Assembly: GCA_032207245.1 (NCBI GenBank)
Contig: CM063498.1
Coordinates: forward strand, 90,718,848-90,782,847
Direction of reading: 5' to 3'
DNA: 64,000 nucleotides
Origin: Pardosa pseudoannulata
Lineage: Eukaryota; Arthropoda; Arachnida; Araneae; Lycosidae
Part shown: piece by piece, positions 37,401-50,193 of the stretch
Numbering within the stretch: position 1 is the first letter of the stretch
Layout: every line of letters starts with the position of its first letter
Position numbers and translations under genes: made by a program
The notes under the pieces: generated by a model
What the model was told of the DNA's origin: nothing
Seen by the model: the letters and a program-made list of their open reading frames with translations, nothing else
Databases searched by the model: none

Positions 37401-40400
37401 AACTTTTAACAATGAAACTTACAACTATACAAGGTTTTTTTTCACAATAGTAAACATTTGTTTGAATAACAATGTGCAGTGGCATTTAGAAGGGAGAGAT
37501 AAGAGTTTCATCCCCTCACATCAACCAATAATTGAAAAAAGCTAATATATTTTTAATATAAAGGTACTGATAACAAACTATCACATTACATTATTTTGAC
37601 ACTTCTATTATATTTTTGTCAAATTATTATATAATATGCACTTGTATTATACCATATTTTGACAAAATGGTTGGCACATAACATATACAAATTTATCTGA
37701 CTGCGGCTCTTTAGGTTTGAAATCCAATCCATAAGAGGTCTGTGTATACCACCGACAAAATCTGTGGTTTATTTGTTATTCTCATTCTATATAAAATCTT
37801 ACTATTTTATAAATTTATATTTATACTTATAAAAATAAACATCAAATTTAATTAATTTAAGAAAATTTAATTGAAATATTTTTTAATTCTTTTATATCCA
37901 TTTGAAAATTATTAATACTTGGCAATAAAAGCAATAAATGTTAATTTTTTCAACAATTCTACTTCTACAAAACAGCATTATGCCCATTTAGTTTCAGTTT
38001 TTAACAAAAACATTAAAATGCAAGCAATCAGCAGAAAAACATAAAATATGGCACAATATATATATAAAAAAATTTATCACAATAGAGATATAACACATTC
38101 TAACTGCAAACTATATTTCCACAAATCAAGCAAACAATCACCAGTATCAGAGATTACAAACATGAATGTTAAAGTGTAACTATATTTTATCTTTCATACC
38201 AACTAATTTCATATTACAATAAAAAATATTTATCTATACATAAATATCAAAAATATGTAAAGGATAAAAATAGAGAAACTGCAAAATTCTACTGACACAG
38301 AAATCTACTAGTTACAGAAAGGCATCTTTTTATATTGGATACAAGCCCTAAATAAGTTTTGGTGATATTTTGATTGCTGACAATAGTATTATTTGAAGCA
38401 TTATGATACTAGGAAATGGCAGAAGATGTTACTTCTGGTTTCTCTTTTCCCCCTCACAGTTCTTGGAATTATTACAAGAATTTAGAGAAAATATGACTGG
38501 AATTGTAGCACTCTGGGAGGATAATTTGATGCCCGCTTTGTATCAGTGAATATAGATCAGGTCAGATATTTTATTAAATTATTTTTTGTCCTGGCATACT
38601 CTGAAATTAATTTTATGGGGATCATTAAAAATAAGCAAAAATAATTCTAATTTAAAAAAAATACTAAATATACCACAAGAGTTAAAATTCCTACATTTAG
38701 AATCAGTAGAATCCAATATCACTGAAAAAATGATTTAAATCATTTAATGATTGTAAAACTGTTTGGAAGAAAAGAATGCATCCGGTAATTCTTTGCAATG
38801 AAACTGTTGGAGGGAACATTCTATTCAGATCCTATTTAGTGATACACATCCCATTTTTGTCTATAAATAGAACCCAGAGACATTTTTTCAGACACAAAAC
38901 TTTCAAAAGAATTAGTTTAGATGTAATCACTTTTTCTCTTCATGATGGTAAAAAAAAAAAAAAAAAAACATTTAGAACACATAAAAGAATTATCTTGAAA
39001 TACTTCATATTCAAGAAAACTGTTTGCATGTGTCACCTTGGTATGGGTACATTACTACTGACTCATAAATATCGTAAAAAAATACCAAGAAATTGGAAAT
39101 TTAAATTATCAGGTAACAAGACAGCATCAGGACAGTATGGCACAGGAAATAGCATTTTTCTTATAATCTACCTGTGTTGGGAAAGGATTTTTTTTCTGAA
39201 TTTTTTCAGGGAATGTTTTAATGAATATTTTATGTTTATTTTTAAGTAAGTTTTTTTTTAAATATACAGTGGAAAGAATACAACATATAACCAATATACA
39301 AAATTCATTTACTTAACCCTTTAGTGGACAGTGGTTTTGCAGGAAAACCTCCTGTCAAACATTTTTTCTCTATTTTTTTGAGAAATATGAATGGTTTTTT
39401 CAGTTTTTTTATGTTTTTGACATTTAAAAATTACAATAAATGATAGTACTACACTTAATTAATTTTTTTCTTTTGAAATATATGTATTTAAACTTAATGT
39501 ACCTTGGAAGTTAGTAATTCGATTTTTTTCCTCAAACAAAAAATATCTATTCAAACAACACTTAATTGTTAAACTATTTATTTATTATACTTTTTAAGAA
39601 CACTTATTTATTGTTCTTATGATATAATTAAAATTTTAAAAAGTATTATGTTCACGCTGTACAAGGGGGTGGGTTTGTCAGTTAACTCCCCTTAATCCCT
39701 CCTACGGTATTCTCTAATGCAAACCTAAGGATTGTAAAGAAAATTTTAATACATTTTTCATTTATAAGGTTCATAGGTAATATTTATAAACTAATTTCAT
39801 TAAATTCCAAAGAGTTTATATAGGTGACCTTTAAAGGGTTAATCTATATTTACATTTAACCAAGACTTTTATGATATATATATAAATATAAAACTATAGA
39901 ACTTTTTAAAAGTTTGTTTTGTAGAATACTCAACAAATTTTTGTTCCTAATTTTCTTGGTTTCTTACATTTAAATTTTGTTTCTTTGTTTTTTCTATTAA
40001 TACCTGTGCAAAAAAGTGTACAAAAATAACAGCAAGACAAAGTAAGTTATTCTCAAATAAACACAATTTTACAACAGGGCACCAACACTAGTCACCGGGT
40101 TCCACTCAATATATATCTATGTCAAACATATATTCAATTTTTGATATGCATAAAAGCAATAATTTTATATTTTTAAATAAGGTATACATATATTTAACTG
40201 AGATATTTTTATTTCAATGTGAAGATTGTTTCAAGTGTTTCAACTCAAAAGCAAATTTGTTGTACTTGTCTTGGTATTTTTTTAACTCTAGAATTTAATT
40301 TGTTTATATATAAAAACTATGAGGTAATACTTAACACCTTTTTAAAATCTTATTTTACAATTCTGTAAAAGAAAAAAAAAATTGTCACCAAATATACAAT

Positions 40401-43400
40401 TAGTTGCCAAATATGGTACCCAGAGGTTACAAGAATTTAGCATGGTCAAACCAAATCAGCCGTAGAGTTTATATCCAATCTGTTTGTTCTACTCTTTTTA
40501 ATGAAATTTTTAATATGGGTAGTGATTAAAATATTGACTAACTATGGCTGATAATGTAATTAAAATATTCACTTAACTTTTCTATAAAAGTCAAAGGAAA
40601 ATATTTAAATTATTGAATGAATAACAAATTATTTATTAAAAAAGAAAGGGGTGATGTGATGTTTCGTAGATTCTTATTTAACATAATTATTAAAAGAGGA
40701 AATTTGTGAAATTTATAGAGAACTTTCTTTAAAATGGTACCATAACCCTACTAGAGAAATTTTTAAAAAATAAAATTTGAATTTATTAGAACTTTTTACA
40801 TGCATTATTTTTAATAAACATTTATTAGGCACAAAACGTTTATAATCTCTGATGTGACCAGATTTCTATTAAAGAAAATATATATAAATAAACTTTCTCT
40901 ATAAAATGGGAAAAAAATTGAACAAAATTTCATGTACTCTGACCAAATTACAAAAAGTGTAGGATTACGACTGTTACTTAATACAGTAATTTTACTTTAT
41001 AATTTGTTATGAAAACGGCATGTGGTTGCGCAATTATAAAATAATATAAGAAATATGAAAGATTTGTTTGACATGTATAAACACAAAGTATATGCATTAC
41101 GTCTACCATACGTATTATAGTATTAAAATGTATATGACTAAAATACATTTATAAGTCAAAGTTAATCTAAAAAGAAGTGAAAAGACTTCTTTGAACTTAG
41201 GCTACAATTTACTAGTAATATACATAAGTAGATAAATTACAATTTAAGTTCTTTAAAATGGCAGTAAAATGTTAAATAAAAAAACACAAACTAGATAGTA
41301 AATAAAAGCTCTGTTATAAAAAAAATGTCATATTTTTAAAACATAAAATAGTAAAACATTCTAAAACACAGAGAATATTAAAATAAAAATTAAGCATGCA
41401 TTAAAAAAGATATATAAAAAGTGATAACCACTCAAGCTCTGAGTAATATTGAGCATAGAACTTATTATAGTTCCAAAATTTAAAAAAAAAATTAATGATT
41501 ACAGACTCACACAACTTTGTTTTGGAGTTTTAACACTTTGTCCTTGGTCTGTGCAATGTGACTATCAATGCGTATCAAAAAATCTGCAGCACTCTCTTCT
41601 CTTTCCAAACCAGCAGAACCATTGTCACTAATATCAGTATTTAATTGAAAAGATAAGTCAATAGTTTGAGAGTTTGTACAATTTTCTCCATTTTCACTGT
41701 GTTTCACCGGGGATGTCTGAGGTGACTGAGAAGCTGATGATATGGAAGATATAGTGAAAGCTTCTGTATCTACAGGTATATCTAGAGTAGATCGCAAAAA
41801 CAGACTATCTGTGGTCCACATTTTATTAGCCCTTTTAATCTGTTCCATCTGAAATATAATGAGAGTACTTTAGAACATAACTAATAAGACAAAAGCTAAT
41901 ATCTATCAGAGTTGAAAAGTATTTAAAAAAATAAATACATCAATACTTCAAAACTAGAAATTTGTAAAATCAAGAGAAGTCTCCTCTCAACTTTCTTATA
42001 TACTCATCGAAGAGAAAATATCTTCATTAGTCACATTTTTGTTCTTAATTTTACAAAACTTATGAACAGTATCACAAAAATATGTCTTTTAAATAAAATA
42101 GCATGTTATTTTATAGATTTAAATGCACACTTCTCAGAAATCCCAATGAGGAATACAAAATAAACTGGAAGCATAAAGCTAAGATTTTGCTATAATGCAA
42201 ATAATTGAATGAAGTATGTAAATCAAAATAAACTCAAGTTATCCTGTTCTCATATAGAATTAATACAAAAGATAATATTATGAGACTCCAGTCCAAAACA
42301 AGATCTATCAAAATCACAAGGTTAAATTTTTGGACAATACAATACTTTACAGTAATTAATAAAGAACTAAAATTTAGTTGAAAATTAAATTGGGAGCAGC
42401 ACAAATAATGCATTGCTAAATATAAATTACAGAAAATAATAATTCCTCATAAATAAAATATAAATTCATCAAATACTCTTAGTCAACAATGAAATACAAA
42501 AGAAATTTTTTAAAAATGGTACTTCCCCTTTTAAGCTTTCATATTATAGATAAACTTACAGTAAGAGCATCGTGTGGGAGGTTACTTTAATGAGGATATT
42601 TAGCTTATGGGAAGTTTAACTTTTCAGAATTCATACTCTTATTAGTATTTTAAGATTAAAAAATTTATTCATATTAATTATTCTTATTATCAGCAAAATT
42701 ATGAAATGATAACTTAATACAAAAATCAGCTAAGATTCATAGAACTTTATAAAATGGCAGAAAATCAAAGTAGCTTCAAATAATTTAAAAAAATTTATTA
42801 CAAGGGAGGAAACACCACATCTATACTGAAGTATTTTGCTGCTGATATATCAGAGTTAAAAATTAATAGTGTGGTGAGGAGAAAAACACAGGGAAGCAAA
42901 TAAATTTAACACATTTTGAACCTCACATTCTAGGTACTAGAAATTCTTAAAATTCCAGACCCGAAACTCAGTATATCATAACACTCAAATATCATGAACA
43001 TCTACGAAACGTAAATATTGCTGATCAAATGAAAGAAACTTGTTGCTAATACATGTTAGGCTAAATGTTTTTTTCACTGTGCTCATCTGTGTTGATTCTG
43101 ACACAAGCACAAAAATCAAAACAAATATAACATACACTTCATTAGTTCAATAATTTTAAACACTTTTTTACTTTCCTTAGAAAAATTTCATACGGCATCT
43201 ATGTTGTTCAATTTTGTTTTTGAGAGAAAAAGAAAGAAGACACTAACTAATAATTTTTGTAATGGACTGAATCTTTAAACAGCTGAATATTCTGTTTGAT
43301 CTATCAATTATTTAAAACGTATATATCACTATAAAGTTTTTATTTATTTTGCAATTTTTCAATTTATTTTTGCATTCAAGAGATTTAAGACTACTGAATA

Positions 43401-43685
43401 GCAATGTAATACACAGAAAATCTTTCCTTTAAATTAGATTATACAAATTTCAACAGAGGAATAGAGGTTTCAAGGTAAATGGAACAAAACAAAAATTAAA
43501 CTCACAGTAACACCATAGCGCAGAGCTAAGCCTTGCAACGTATCACTTGGTTGAACAATGTGTTTTATATACTTTTCGTTTTTCATTCCGCTCTCTTTAG
43601 CCATACTACCGTATCTCACATGTTTCTTAGCATAACTACCAAGAGAAATTTTTTCCGTCTGCTCAGCTTCTGCGACTGTCGCCAT
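31286..43685 (-). CDS. LysM domain protein, LYSMD1/2 family (three exons)
   Basis: The spliced product joins 43685-43506, 41848-41511 and 31496-31286 on the minus strand: 729 bases, 242 residues plus stop, with phases 0 and 2 joining without error. Residues about 39-85 form one LysM module (YIKHIVQPSDTLQGLALRYG through EQIKRANKMW to LRSTLDIPV). In bacteria LysM binds peptidoglycan or chitin; animal LYSMD1/2 proteins are cytosolic or nuclear and poorly understood. There is no signal peptide or membrane segment, which separates it from LYSMD3/4. A Ser/Thr-rich linker (about 88-145) leads to a conserved acidic/helical block EESAADFLIRIDSHIAQTKDK, also characteristic of LYSMD1/2. The tail is basic and Lys-rich (GRKVKSSLKKLEKQQ). 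Length fits the family (about 215-230 residues in vertebrates). I am not certain whether it is closer to LYSMD1 or LYSMD2. Confidence 0.92.
32252..32415 (-). mobile_element. tRNA-derived SINE with 11-bp duplication
   Basis: Flanked by CATGCTGCATT at 32241-32251 and 32416-32426. Reverse-complemented, it shows the diverged tRNA-like head (GATGGTCAAATGGGTGCTGG and a GGATTCAAATCCC B-box word) followed by the family body and GGCTCCAAATC tail. The same SINE family recurs through the window. Body divergence shows it is older than the 50-kb copy. Confidence 0.9.
33046..33329. mobile_element. MITE with 41-bp terminal inverted repeats
   Basis: AACAAGGATGTGGGTTTAAA (start of the left arm, 33046-33086) is repeated inverted at 33289-33329 with a single mismatch over the 41 bp of each arm. 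About 200 bp of non-coding sequence lies between. Superfamily unknown; no obvious target duplication. Confidence 0.85.
34285..34455 (+). mobile_element. tRNA-derived SINE with 12-bp duplication
   Basis: Flanked by CTTTAAGAGGGA at 34273-34284 and 34456-34467. It starts with a diverged tRNA-like head (AACAATGACTGAATGTTTAG, later GAGTATTCGAATTCC as B box) and ends with GTGTTATAAAAAAGTAGAC and an AAAACTAAAC tail. Confidence 0.92.
39313..39842. mobile_element. piggyBac-like MITE with TTAA ends
   Basis: The left end TTAACCCTTTAGTGGACAG and the complement of the right end TTAACCCTTTAAAGGTCACC are partly matching inverted repeats bounded by TTAA at 39313-39316 and 39839-39842. The 530-bp interior is AT-rich with a small GC patch near 39660-39715 and no open frame. 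It lies in intron 2 of the LysM gene. Confidence 0.65.
41511..41848 (-). CDS. LysM gene, coding exon 2
   Basis: Starts after ATATTTCAG with ATGGAACAGATTAA (MEQIK), completing the LysM module, and ends AAAGTTGT|GTGAGT in phase 2. It encodes residues 61-172 plus two bases of codon 173: the second half of LysM, the Ser-rich linker and the DFLIRIDSHIAQ helix. The ATG at its start is an internal Met of the module, not a translation start. Confidence 0.92.
41849..43505 (-). other. 1.66-kb intron 1 of the LysM gene
   Basis: Bounded by GTGAGT and ATTTCAG on the minus strand. AT-rich, with nothing else recognised. Confidence 0.85.
43506..43685 (-). CDS. LysM gene, coding exon 1
   Basis: Encodes residues 1-60 (MATVAEAEQTEKISLGSYAK ... 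LALRYGVT). The start is chosen at ATG 43683-43685 in good context (AACATGGCG). An in-frame ATG ten codons upstream (MWHQFYYVVN) gives a hydrophobic extension not seen in the family. It ends at ACT|GTGAGT, phase 0, inside the LysM module. The SYAKKHVRYGSMAK block matches the SYGST-type region before LysM in relatives. Confidence 0.92.
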
Positions 43686-46638
43686 GTTTACTACATAATA
43701 AAACTGATGCCACATTCAAAATTAAAATAACACTTGAATCATAGAGTAAAGACTCTTTATGACCTGATTATCTTATTTTATTTTTACAGTGCAAGAATAA
43801 ATGGTTCAGCATTTTATATAACAAAAATATAATATAACATATCTTCTACGATATTTTTAAAAATTAATTTTGTATTGAATTCAAATATTGTTACTATTTC
43901 TCTCAAAAGGGACGTTAAATATCTTTGCTGGCTAACAGCTTTCTCTAAATTTAAAATCATTCCCCAAATCCAAATTAAGTGTTAATAAATTTAAAATGTC
44001 TGTAGTTTTAAGTATAATTTATAAAAACCATCAGATGTATGATCCAATATTTATTTCACTAGCGTAGTCTGGTCAGACTTCGCTATTCAAATGGGACAGA
44101 TTTCCAGACTACGAGGGGAGTCTGAAAATATATCTCCCTGCCGTTCCTAGAAACTTTCTTAAAGAAAAAAAAAGTTGCATTGTGCTGATATAAAACAGGT
44201 ATTCAAATGTTCATCTAGCTATTTTATTTTCAGTCCATCAATTTTAGCTTTCTGGAGCATTTCTCCTTAAATGAATATTAGCCAAATAACATGCAATACA
44301 TTTAGTTTCTTATATAAAAACAGCACTACACTTGTTATTCCAGTAGTAATACCGGAAGCATATTTTTGATGGATTTTTATTGAAATTCAACAATTTGCAG
44401 ACTTAAAAAGACAAAGAAATGAATTAAATCAACTCGTCAGACTTAGTTGGGAACCACTTGCAAAGCCAATTCAAAAGGGAACAACTTGTCAGGAATCATT
44501 GATATTTGTCAACAAACAATAAGAAAAAAAGTTTGTTGGAACTCGGAAATCCATGTATCTGTACGTTGTAAACGTCATGTCCTAGTATAATCTAAAAAAA
44601 TTATAAACGGTTTTATAGCGTGGAACAATTTTTCATACTGAGAAGCTGAATCTTAAGGTGTCTGGGTACAGGCCATACTGAATTCAGTGACAACGTATGG
44701 GGAAAAGTGTCCTACTTTTCTGTAGTCTGTATTCAAAAATTTCTAAACTAATTTTACTCCGTTATACAAAAGAAAAATATTCAGGGTAATGTTAGATCTA
44801 CGTTTAAAATTTATATTCGTAAAATACCAGGATTTGTGTACAAAGAAAGCTATCCAAGCCAGGCGTATGTGGCAAGAAAGGTAAAAGCAAATGCCTAATG
44901 TAAAATGTACTACCTTTTAACTGTACCGAGTGGATGATGGTAAGCATATTTCCCACTAATAAAAGTTGTTTATAATATAATTAATCTTGGTTTAGTGACC
45001 TGCCTCAACTTTTCTCGAACTCAGCACAAATTTGCTGTTCCGATGCTACTGGCCCTTTCCCTTAATTTCTATAGGTGGATTCACACCTAATCATGGCATC
45101 CAACAAAGCTATTTTTCACAGAGATCTAACATTCAATTTGATGTTAGCAATCGTAGAAGAGGAAAAAAAATCCTTCAAAACATTCGACTTTTGAAAATCC
45201 ATAAAAATTATAAAATAACTTAAAAGAAGTGCTCACGAGCTATGCACATAATTTTTTTTTGTGTGTGAGTGAATTATTTAAGAACCATGTAACAGTTTAG
45301 TAGCCATGTTACTACATTTGAATAGTGTAACTCCTATATTTTGAATCTTTTCTTGAAATATTATGTTAGTTGCTGAACGTAAATCCTGAACCTTTAATTT
45401 TATTTACAACTCCTTGAGCTTTATTATAATTTTAAAATAATCTCATTTCCATTCTGTTTTTCCACGCATGTTTTCTATATCTACTTCAATAAAAACTCTC
45501 ACCCATAAGGCTAGGTTTATGCAGGTAAGAAAACTCCCTTTCTGATGTTCTGACAGTGGATCGAAAAATCAGAGACGGCAATCTCGACAGTTAGATAATT
45601 GAGGGTCAATTAAAGTTGAATAAATAAACCTTTTTGTGAATCAAGAATTACCGATTTTTTTCATCTATTTTAAACCACAACACAAATCCAACATATTGCT
45701 TTCAAAAGTAATCAGTCTTTATTCCAAAATGTCTTCCGCATTCAAAGAGAAACTTTAAATTTGATAACATTCAACAAAAAACGACAAAGCTGATTATCTG
45801 ATTGATTATATTACACAATTTTATTTTAGAATTCTAGTTATTTTTTTTTAATCTAAGTTTTGACTGTACCCAAAAGAATATAGATAAATAGATAAGATAG
45901 AATTACGGTTGGAACTGGATTTTAAATATCCACGTAGAGTCACCTGTATTTGAATTATCACAAAACACTAATTTGGCTGCACTGTGCTTGAGATTATTAC
46001 CCATTATTTGTTATCTCAATGACGTGCATTCACAAATATTAACATTTTACTGCCAGAGATATAATATGAAGGACGGATTTAAGACATTTCATAACTAAAG
46101 CTACATTTATATATCCAGGAAAAGGAAAATAAAATAAAAAAAGAAATGCAGGGCATAGTAAAATCCTAGATCTTTTTCTGTGCATTCATTGGTCTTGGAT
46201 ATATACTTCCAGCTACAAAAATAGTTCGAGTAAGATAACAATCATTTTATGGAATTTTTTTAAAGTTTATAAATTCAATTTTCCGAAAATTGCAAAATCT
46301 AAACTTTTAGACGTTCTCTCTTATTTTCATCATTATATTCAGCAAAAATTGAAACTCGTAATGAGAACTGTAGCACAAAAAGTTTCACTTTTCTGTGACA
46401 AAAAGTGACCGACATATTTAAATTCAAAGTCTGTGACAATGTATTTAAAGCTACTTGAAACCGGAAAACGCCTTAAAAATATTTGTAAAAACTACAAAAT
46501 AAACTAAGCGATAGAAAGAAAGAGAAACGGAATTCTCCTCTCCCCCCCCTAATTATCCCTAACCTTGGAAAGTAATTGCGAAATTAATTATACAACATTG
46601 AGATTTTCTGTTATCCCGTGAAACTAACATAATATATA
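43686..46638. other. Upstream region of the LysM gene
   Basis: A promoter for the minus-strand LysM gene should lie at its left edge. A small GC-richer patch at about 44060-44135 contains GTAGTCTGGTCAGACT and CAGACTACGAGGGGAGTCTG, partly inverted copies of each other, and could be regulatory or a repeat. No coding exon recognised. Confidence 0.35.
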
Positions 46639-48129
46639 CAGTGCTGGAAAAAAAATTATAAAGCCGATAGAAAATTTTGAAAAGTCAAAAAGTAATGGAA
46701 TTGTTGATAACACAAATTGCATTTTCATTTGCATGATCAATATCGTAATAATGCGCATAAACTTTGTTTAGGAAAACGGAAGGAACATAAATTATGCTAA
46801 TTTCTTACAACCATTATTAAACAACTTAGAAAAAAATATAAAGCCGATTGTTCTAACCTTATTTGACATAATGGTAAACTTGAGAAAGCAGGTCACCTTG
46901 TAAGTTTAGGTAAATGCAAACTTATGTGCATTCATTTTGTATTTGGTGTGTTTAATGCAATTCCAAGAGGAAAAAAGTTATCTGATGGTGAACAAGTTCA
47001 AATATTAACTTCAAAAATGAAGCTGGAATGTATGGTTCGAATATTGCAAGTAAAATAGGAAGGTTCAAAGAAATCATTAACTATAAGGCAATCAAGACAA
47101 GTCTGGAAGCTAGCTTGTAGACAAAAAAATGTCATCTGTCCAAATTCAAGAACAGATACAATTAACAGGTACAAACCAAACGGTAAGAAATGTTTTAAGT
47201 AACATTCCCATTGTTCAGTTGAAAAAAATTAAAGGAAAACTCCCTCTTTCTAAGCACCACAAAAATGATAGCTTAGACTTGGATACTTGCCCCAAAATAT
47301 TTAACCGCGAAAGCACAAATTGAAGCACATTGTCTTTTGCGATGAACAGATATTTAATTTCGATGGACTTGACGGCTATAAACTATTTTGGCATGATTTA
47401 TGACAGGAACCTCATATTTTTTCAAATTGCTAATTTGGAAGTGACTCTGTAATGGTTTGGGCTACATTTGCTTTCTGTGGAACCCCTTCAATTATTTTCA
47501 TATATAACAAAATGAATTCAATTGTGTATCAAGATATGTTAGGAGATAATTTATTACCCATTGTGCCTTTTATAACTTCATGAGACTAGACATTACAGCA
47601 GGACAACACTTCCATTCATGTTTCGAAATCAACTAAATCTTGGCTGGAAGCTAACCAGGTAAAATGTCTTCAATGGCTAACTCGTATCCCCGATCTGAAT
47701 GTAATAGAAAATCTTTAGGGAATTTCAGTCTGAAATATTTACAAAAATGGATGACAATTCAATTCAAAGTTAGATTTAATGAATGCTATTAAAAACTGCT
47801 GGAACAATATTGATGCAAGTACTTTGTGTGGTCTGATAGATTCAAAGAATAAGAGAGTAGTCACAGTCCGTTAAAAAAATGAGTCTGACATCGATTACTG
47901 ATGAATTACATGTATCGACTTTATAATTGTTTCCAACTTTCTTTGTACAGAAAATTTTCTTAAATATATTAACCATTTGTTAATGTAGCTATTAATACAT
48001 TTATCTTTTCATTTAGTTCATTGCAGCATATAGGTAATGATATATAGGTATAAAATTTCATAAATGTCTGGTCTTTTGTTTTTAATTACATCATATTTTC
48101 AAGCGGCTTTATAATTTTTTCCACCACTG
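46639..48129 (+). mobile_element. Full-length but degenerate Tc3-like transposon
   Basis: Terminal inverted repeats CAGTGCTGGAAAAAAAATTATAAAGCCG and ..CGGCTTTATAATTTTTTCCACCACTG are flanked by TA at 46637-46638 and 48130-48131. The AATTATAAAGCCG word recurs just inside each end (near 46828 and 47920 as variants), a subterminal repeat typical of Tc3-type binding sites. At 1491 bp it has autonomous length, but its transposase is broken. Confidence 0.92.
46950..47880 (+). pseudogene. Tc3-like transposase pseudogene
   Basis: Pieces in changing frames follow transposase order: IPRGKKLSDGEQVQIL (N-terminal helix-turn-helix start), KHIVFCDEQIFNFDGLDGYK (first catalytic Asp, with the FxxDGxDG signature of Tc3), SDSVMVWATFAF, LQQDNTSIHVSKSTKSWLEA (second Asp) and RIPDLNVIENL (final Glu). 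Many stop codons and several frameshifts make it inactive. Catalytic residues persist, so the element decayed after insertion rather than by internal deletion. Confidence 0.88.
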
Positions 48130-48131
48130 TA

Positions 48132-49441
48132 GATATAGCAATTTTGTTAATTAAATATAGATCTTTTTACAGGTGCTTTCTTTAGGTTAAGAATTATAAA
48201 TATTTTAAAGTTATAGACATAAACAATATAAACATAAGCTATCAATTTCTATCGAAAGAAAAAAAAAATCAGTATGTATAAACTTCGATAAATTCATTAT
48301 TTAACATCTCATAAGTTTGGTATTCAGGATAAACTTCCAGGTCGTCATAGAACGGATTCTGCCATGCTGAAGAGGTTAATGCCATGAGAGTTAAAAATAT
48401 AATTACCGATAAAAATATTTACTGTTATCATGTTATGAAGAATTGATAGTTCCAAATAATCAGTCATAAAGATTTCTGCTGAAATGAGAGCATAACCTTA
48501 TCTTTGACTCTTATGCTTGCATTCAGAACTTGAAAATCGAATCTTACTTCCTTCCGGTATATACGTCCTTTTTTCTAGCATAGGTCTGTTCTCTTCATTC
48601 TTCACAAAGTGTCGTTGACAAGGGAAAAGATTGAGGTAAGATCCAGAAGTAAAATAATATTATATAGTTCTAAGTGAAAATTCATAAAAAGAAGGCAACA
48701 TTTATATAATTTCTTGTGTTAGTTCGTAAACATTTTCGTCTGCATTTCTAAACATGATTTCTGTCAGTTTCACAAAAAAAAAAAAAAAAAAATAAACAGT
48801 AAAAGCAATTAAATAACTTTATGGTAATTTAAAAAAATTAAGAAAAAATATCCAAATTAGAAGTGTGAAGTGATCTTAATTCGTATTTCCTAAGTGGCAT
48901 TTTTAGCCAGATTCTAGAGATTAACAGCAGGTAACAGTTTCCATCTAGTGAAAATAAGAAAGTATTCATATCTTATCTATTTTCATATTACATGAGTTTA
49001 TGTTATTGACATATCTTAACCAGACATAGGTTTTGACTTCCTTTAGCTATAAACATCTTAGAAACAATACATACATCCTAACGTTTTCATGACAAAAATA
49101 CTTCACAAATAGATTGGTTACATGTATTTAAACTGACCAATCTCAACAATTACTGTGTAAATTCTATCAATGTTTTATAATGTTTAGCATCGGTTTTTAT
49201 AGTTTATTATTACTCTTTGTCTAAACATGATTTGTCTAAATATATGCTCATATCTTGAACAACATAACACCTGAAATCCATAATATAATCTCAGGTGCAA
49301 GTAGGTGTTTCTTTGAGCTACAGTATTTCAAATCAAATTTTATCAGAAGAATCAAAAGAACAAAATTTCTTTCATACAAATGCCTAATAAGACCTAGCAT
49401 ACTCAACTGAGTTTTAGAAACTAACGGAGAAAATTAAATAG
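48132..49441. other. Intergenic, AT-rich
   Basis: No gene recognised; an (A)n tract lies at about 48774-48791. Confidence 0.4.
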
Positions 49442-49947
49442 ATTCTTGAAGTACTTCAGAGAAGAATCTTGAGAAACACTTTTGGTAGTGCGAAAGTTAA
49501 GAACAGACGAAGATGAATAACTAACCTGGAATTATACAAAATTTACAAAGATTCATACATCACCAAACTTAATAACAATTCAGATATTGAAATGGGCTGT
49601 ACATCTTATGAGAATGAACTACAACAAAATTACTTTGAAAATCTTGGGTTGCTCGTAAAAGAAGAAAACCGAAACTGATATGTAGTGATTGCTTTAAAAT
49701 GATCTGAAAATCTTGAAAATCCCTACTTGGAAAACTCAGACTAGAAACAGAACATGAATTGGATGAAAGCCAAATACTACCCGGGATCTGTTGCATCAGA
49801 TGAGAAGAACAAGGAAAGTGTTTTGCTACATAGAGAAGTATCCTATAGAATTTTGAAGAGATGAAGTTGTAAATGGGTAAGAATGTAAAGAAATCCAAGG
49901 CCAACTAAGCCCAAGTGGTGCACCGGCTCAAGCCTTCTTCCAGCATG
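49442..49947 (+). pseudogene. Non-LTR retrotransposon C-terminal relic
   Basis: The plus strand reads ILEVLQRRILRNTFGSAK, then NRRR, a stop, and ITNLELYKIYKDSYIT, matching in order the FERxILRxIFGPVxEN..WRIRTNxELYxLYK block found after the reverse transcriptase domain of many arthropod LINEs. Further downstream RKRRKPKLI resembles the GRRxRGRPxxRW stretch. Frameshifts and stops are numerous. The reverse transcriptase core is not present upstream, as expected for a 5'-truncated copy. The family is not determined. Confidence 0.6.
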
Positions 49948-50193
49948 CCCCCCCCCCCGTATCTCTACATAATGAATTTCAAAACGTAAATATATAAACT
50001 TTTATATTTTCCAACAAATTTAATTTTCAACTGAGAAATCATTATGTATACAATCACATGAATCTCGATTACTTTAAAACGTACATCACCCACATAGAAA
50101 AAAAATGGTCAAGTCCAAATTTAAGATACATTTTTAAGCTTATTGCAAAAAATAAATGTTCGTCTTTCAAAAACTTTTTAAAATCTTATCAAG

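Larger units (their letters stand above)
31497..41510 (-). other. 10.0-kb intron 2 of the LysM gene
   Basis: Bounded by GTGAGT and TTTCAG on the minus strand. It holds two SINEs with target duplications, a 41-bp-arm MITE and a TTAA-flanked MITE (own entries). The rest is AT-rich sequence without recognised exons. The 157-aa plus-strand frame at 38776-39249 contains a poly(Lys) made by an A run and looks accidental. Confidence 0.8.

Noticed and set aside
38776..39249. 157-aa plus-strand open frame inside the LysM gene intron
   Set aside because: It contains a Lys run produced by an A tract, has AT-driven composition and no recognisable motif; an accidental frame is more likely.
43686..43715. 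Upstream in-frame Met (MWHQFYYVVN) as start of the LysM protein
   Set aside because: The extension is hydrophobic and not family-like, while the next ATG has a strong context and gives the expected N-terminus.
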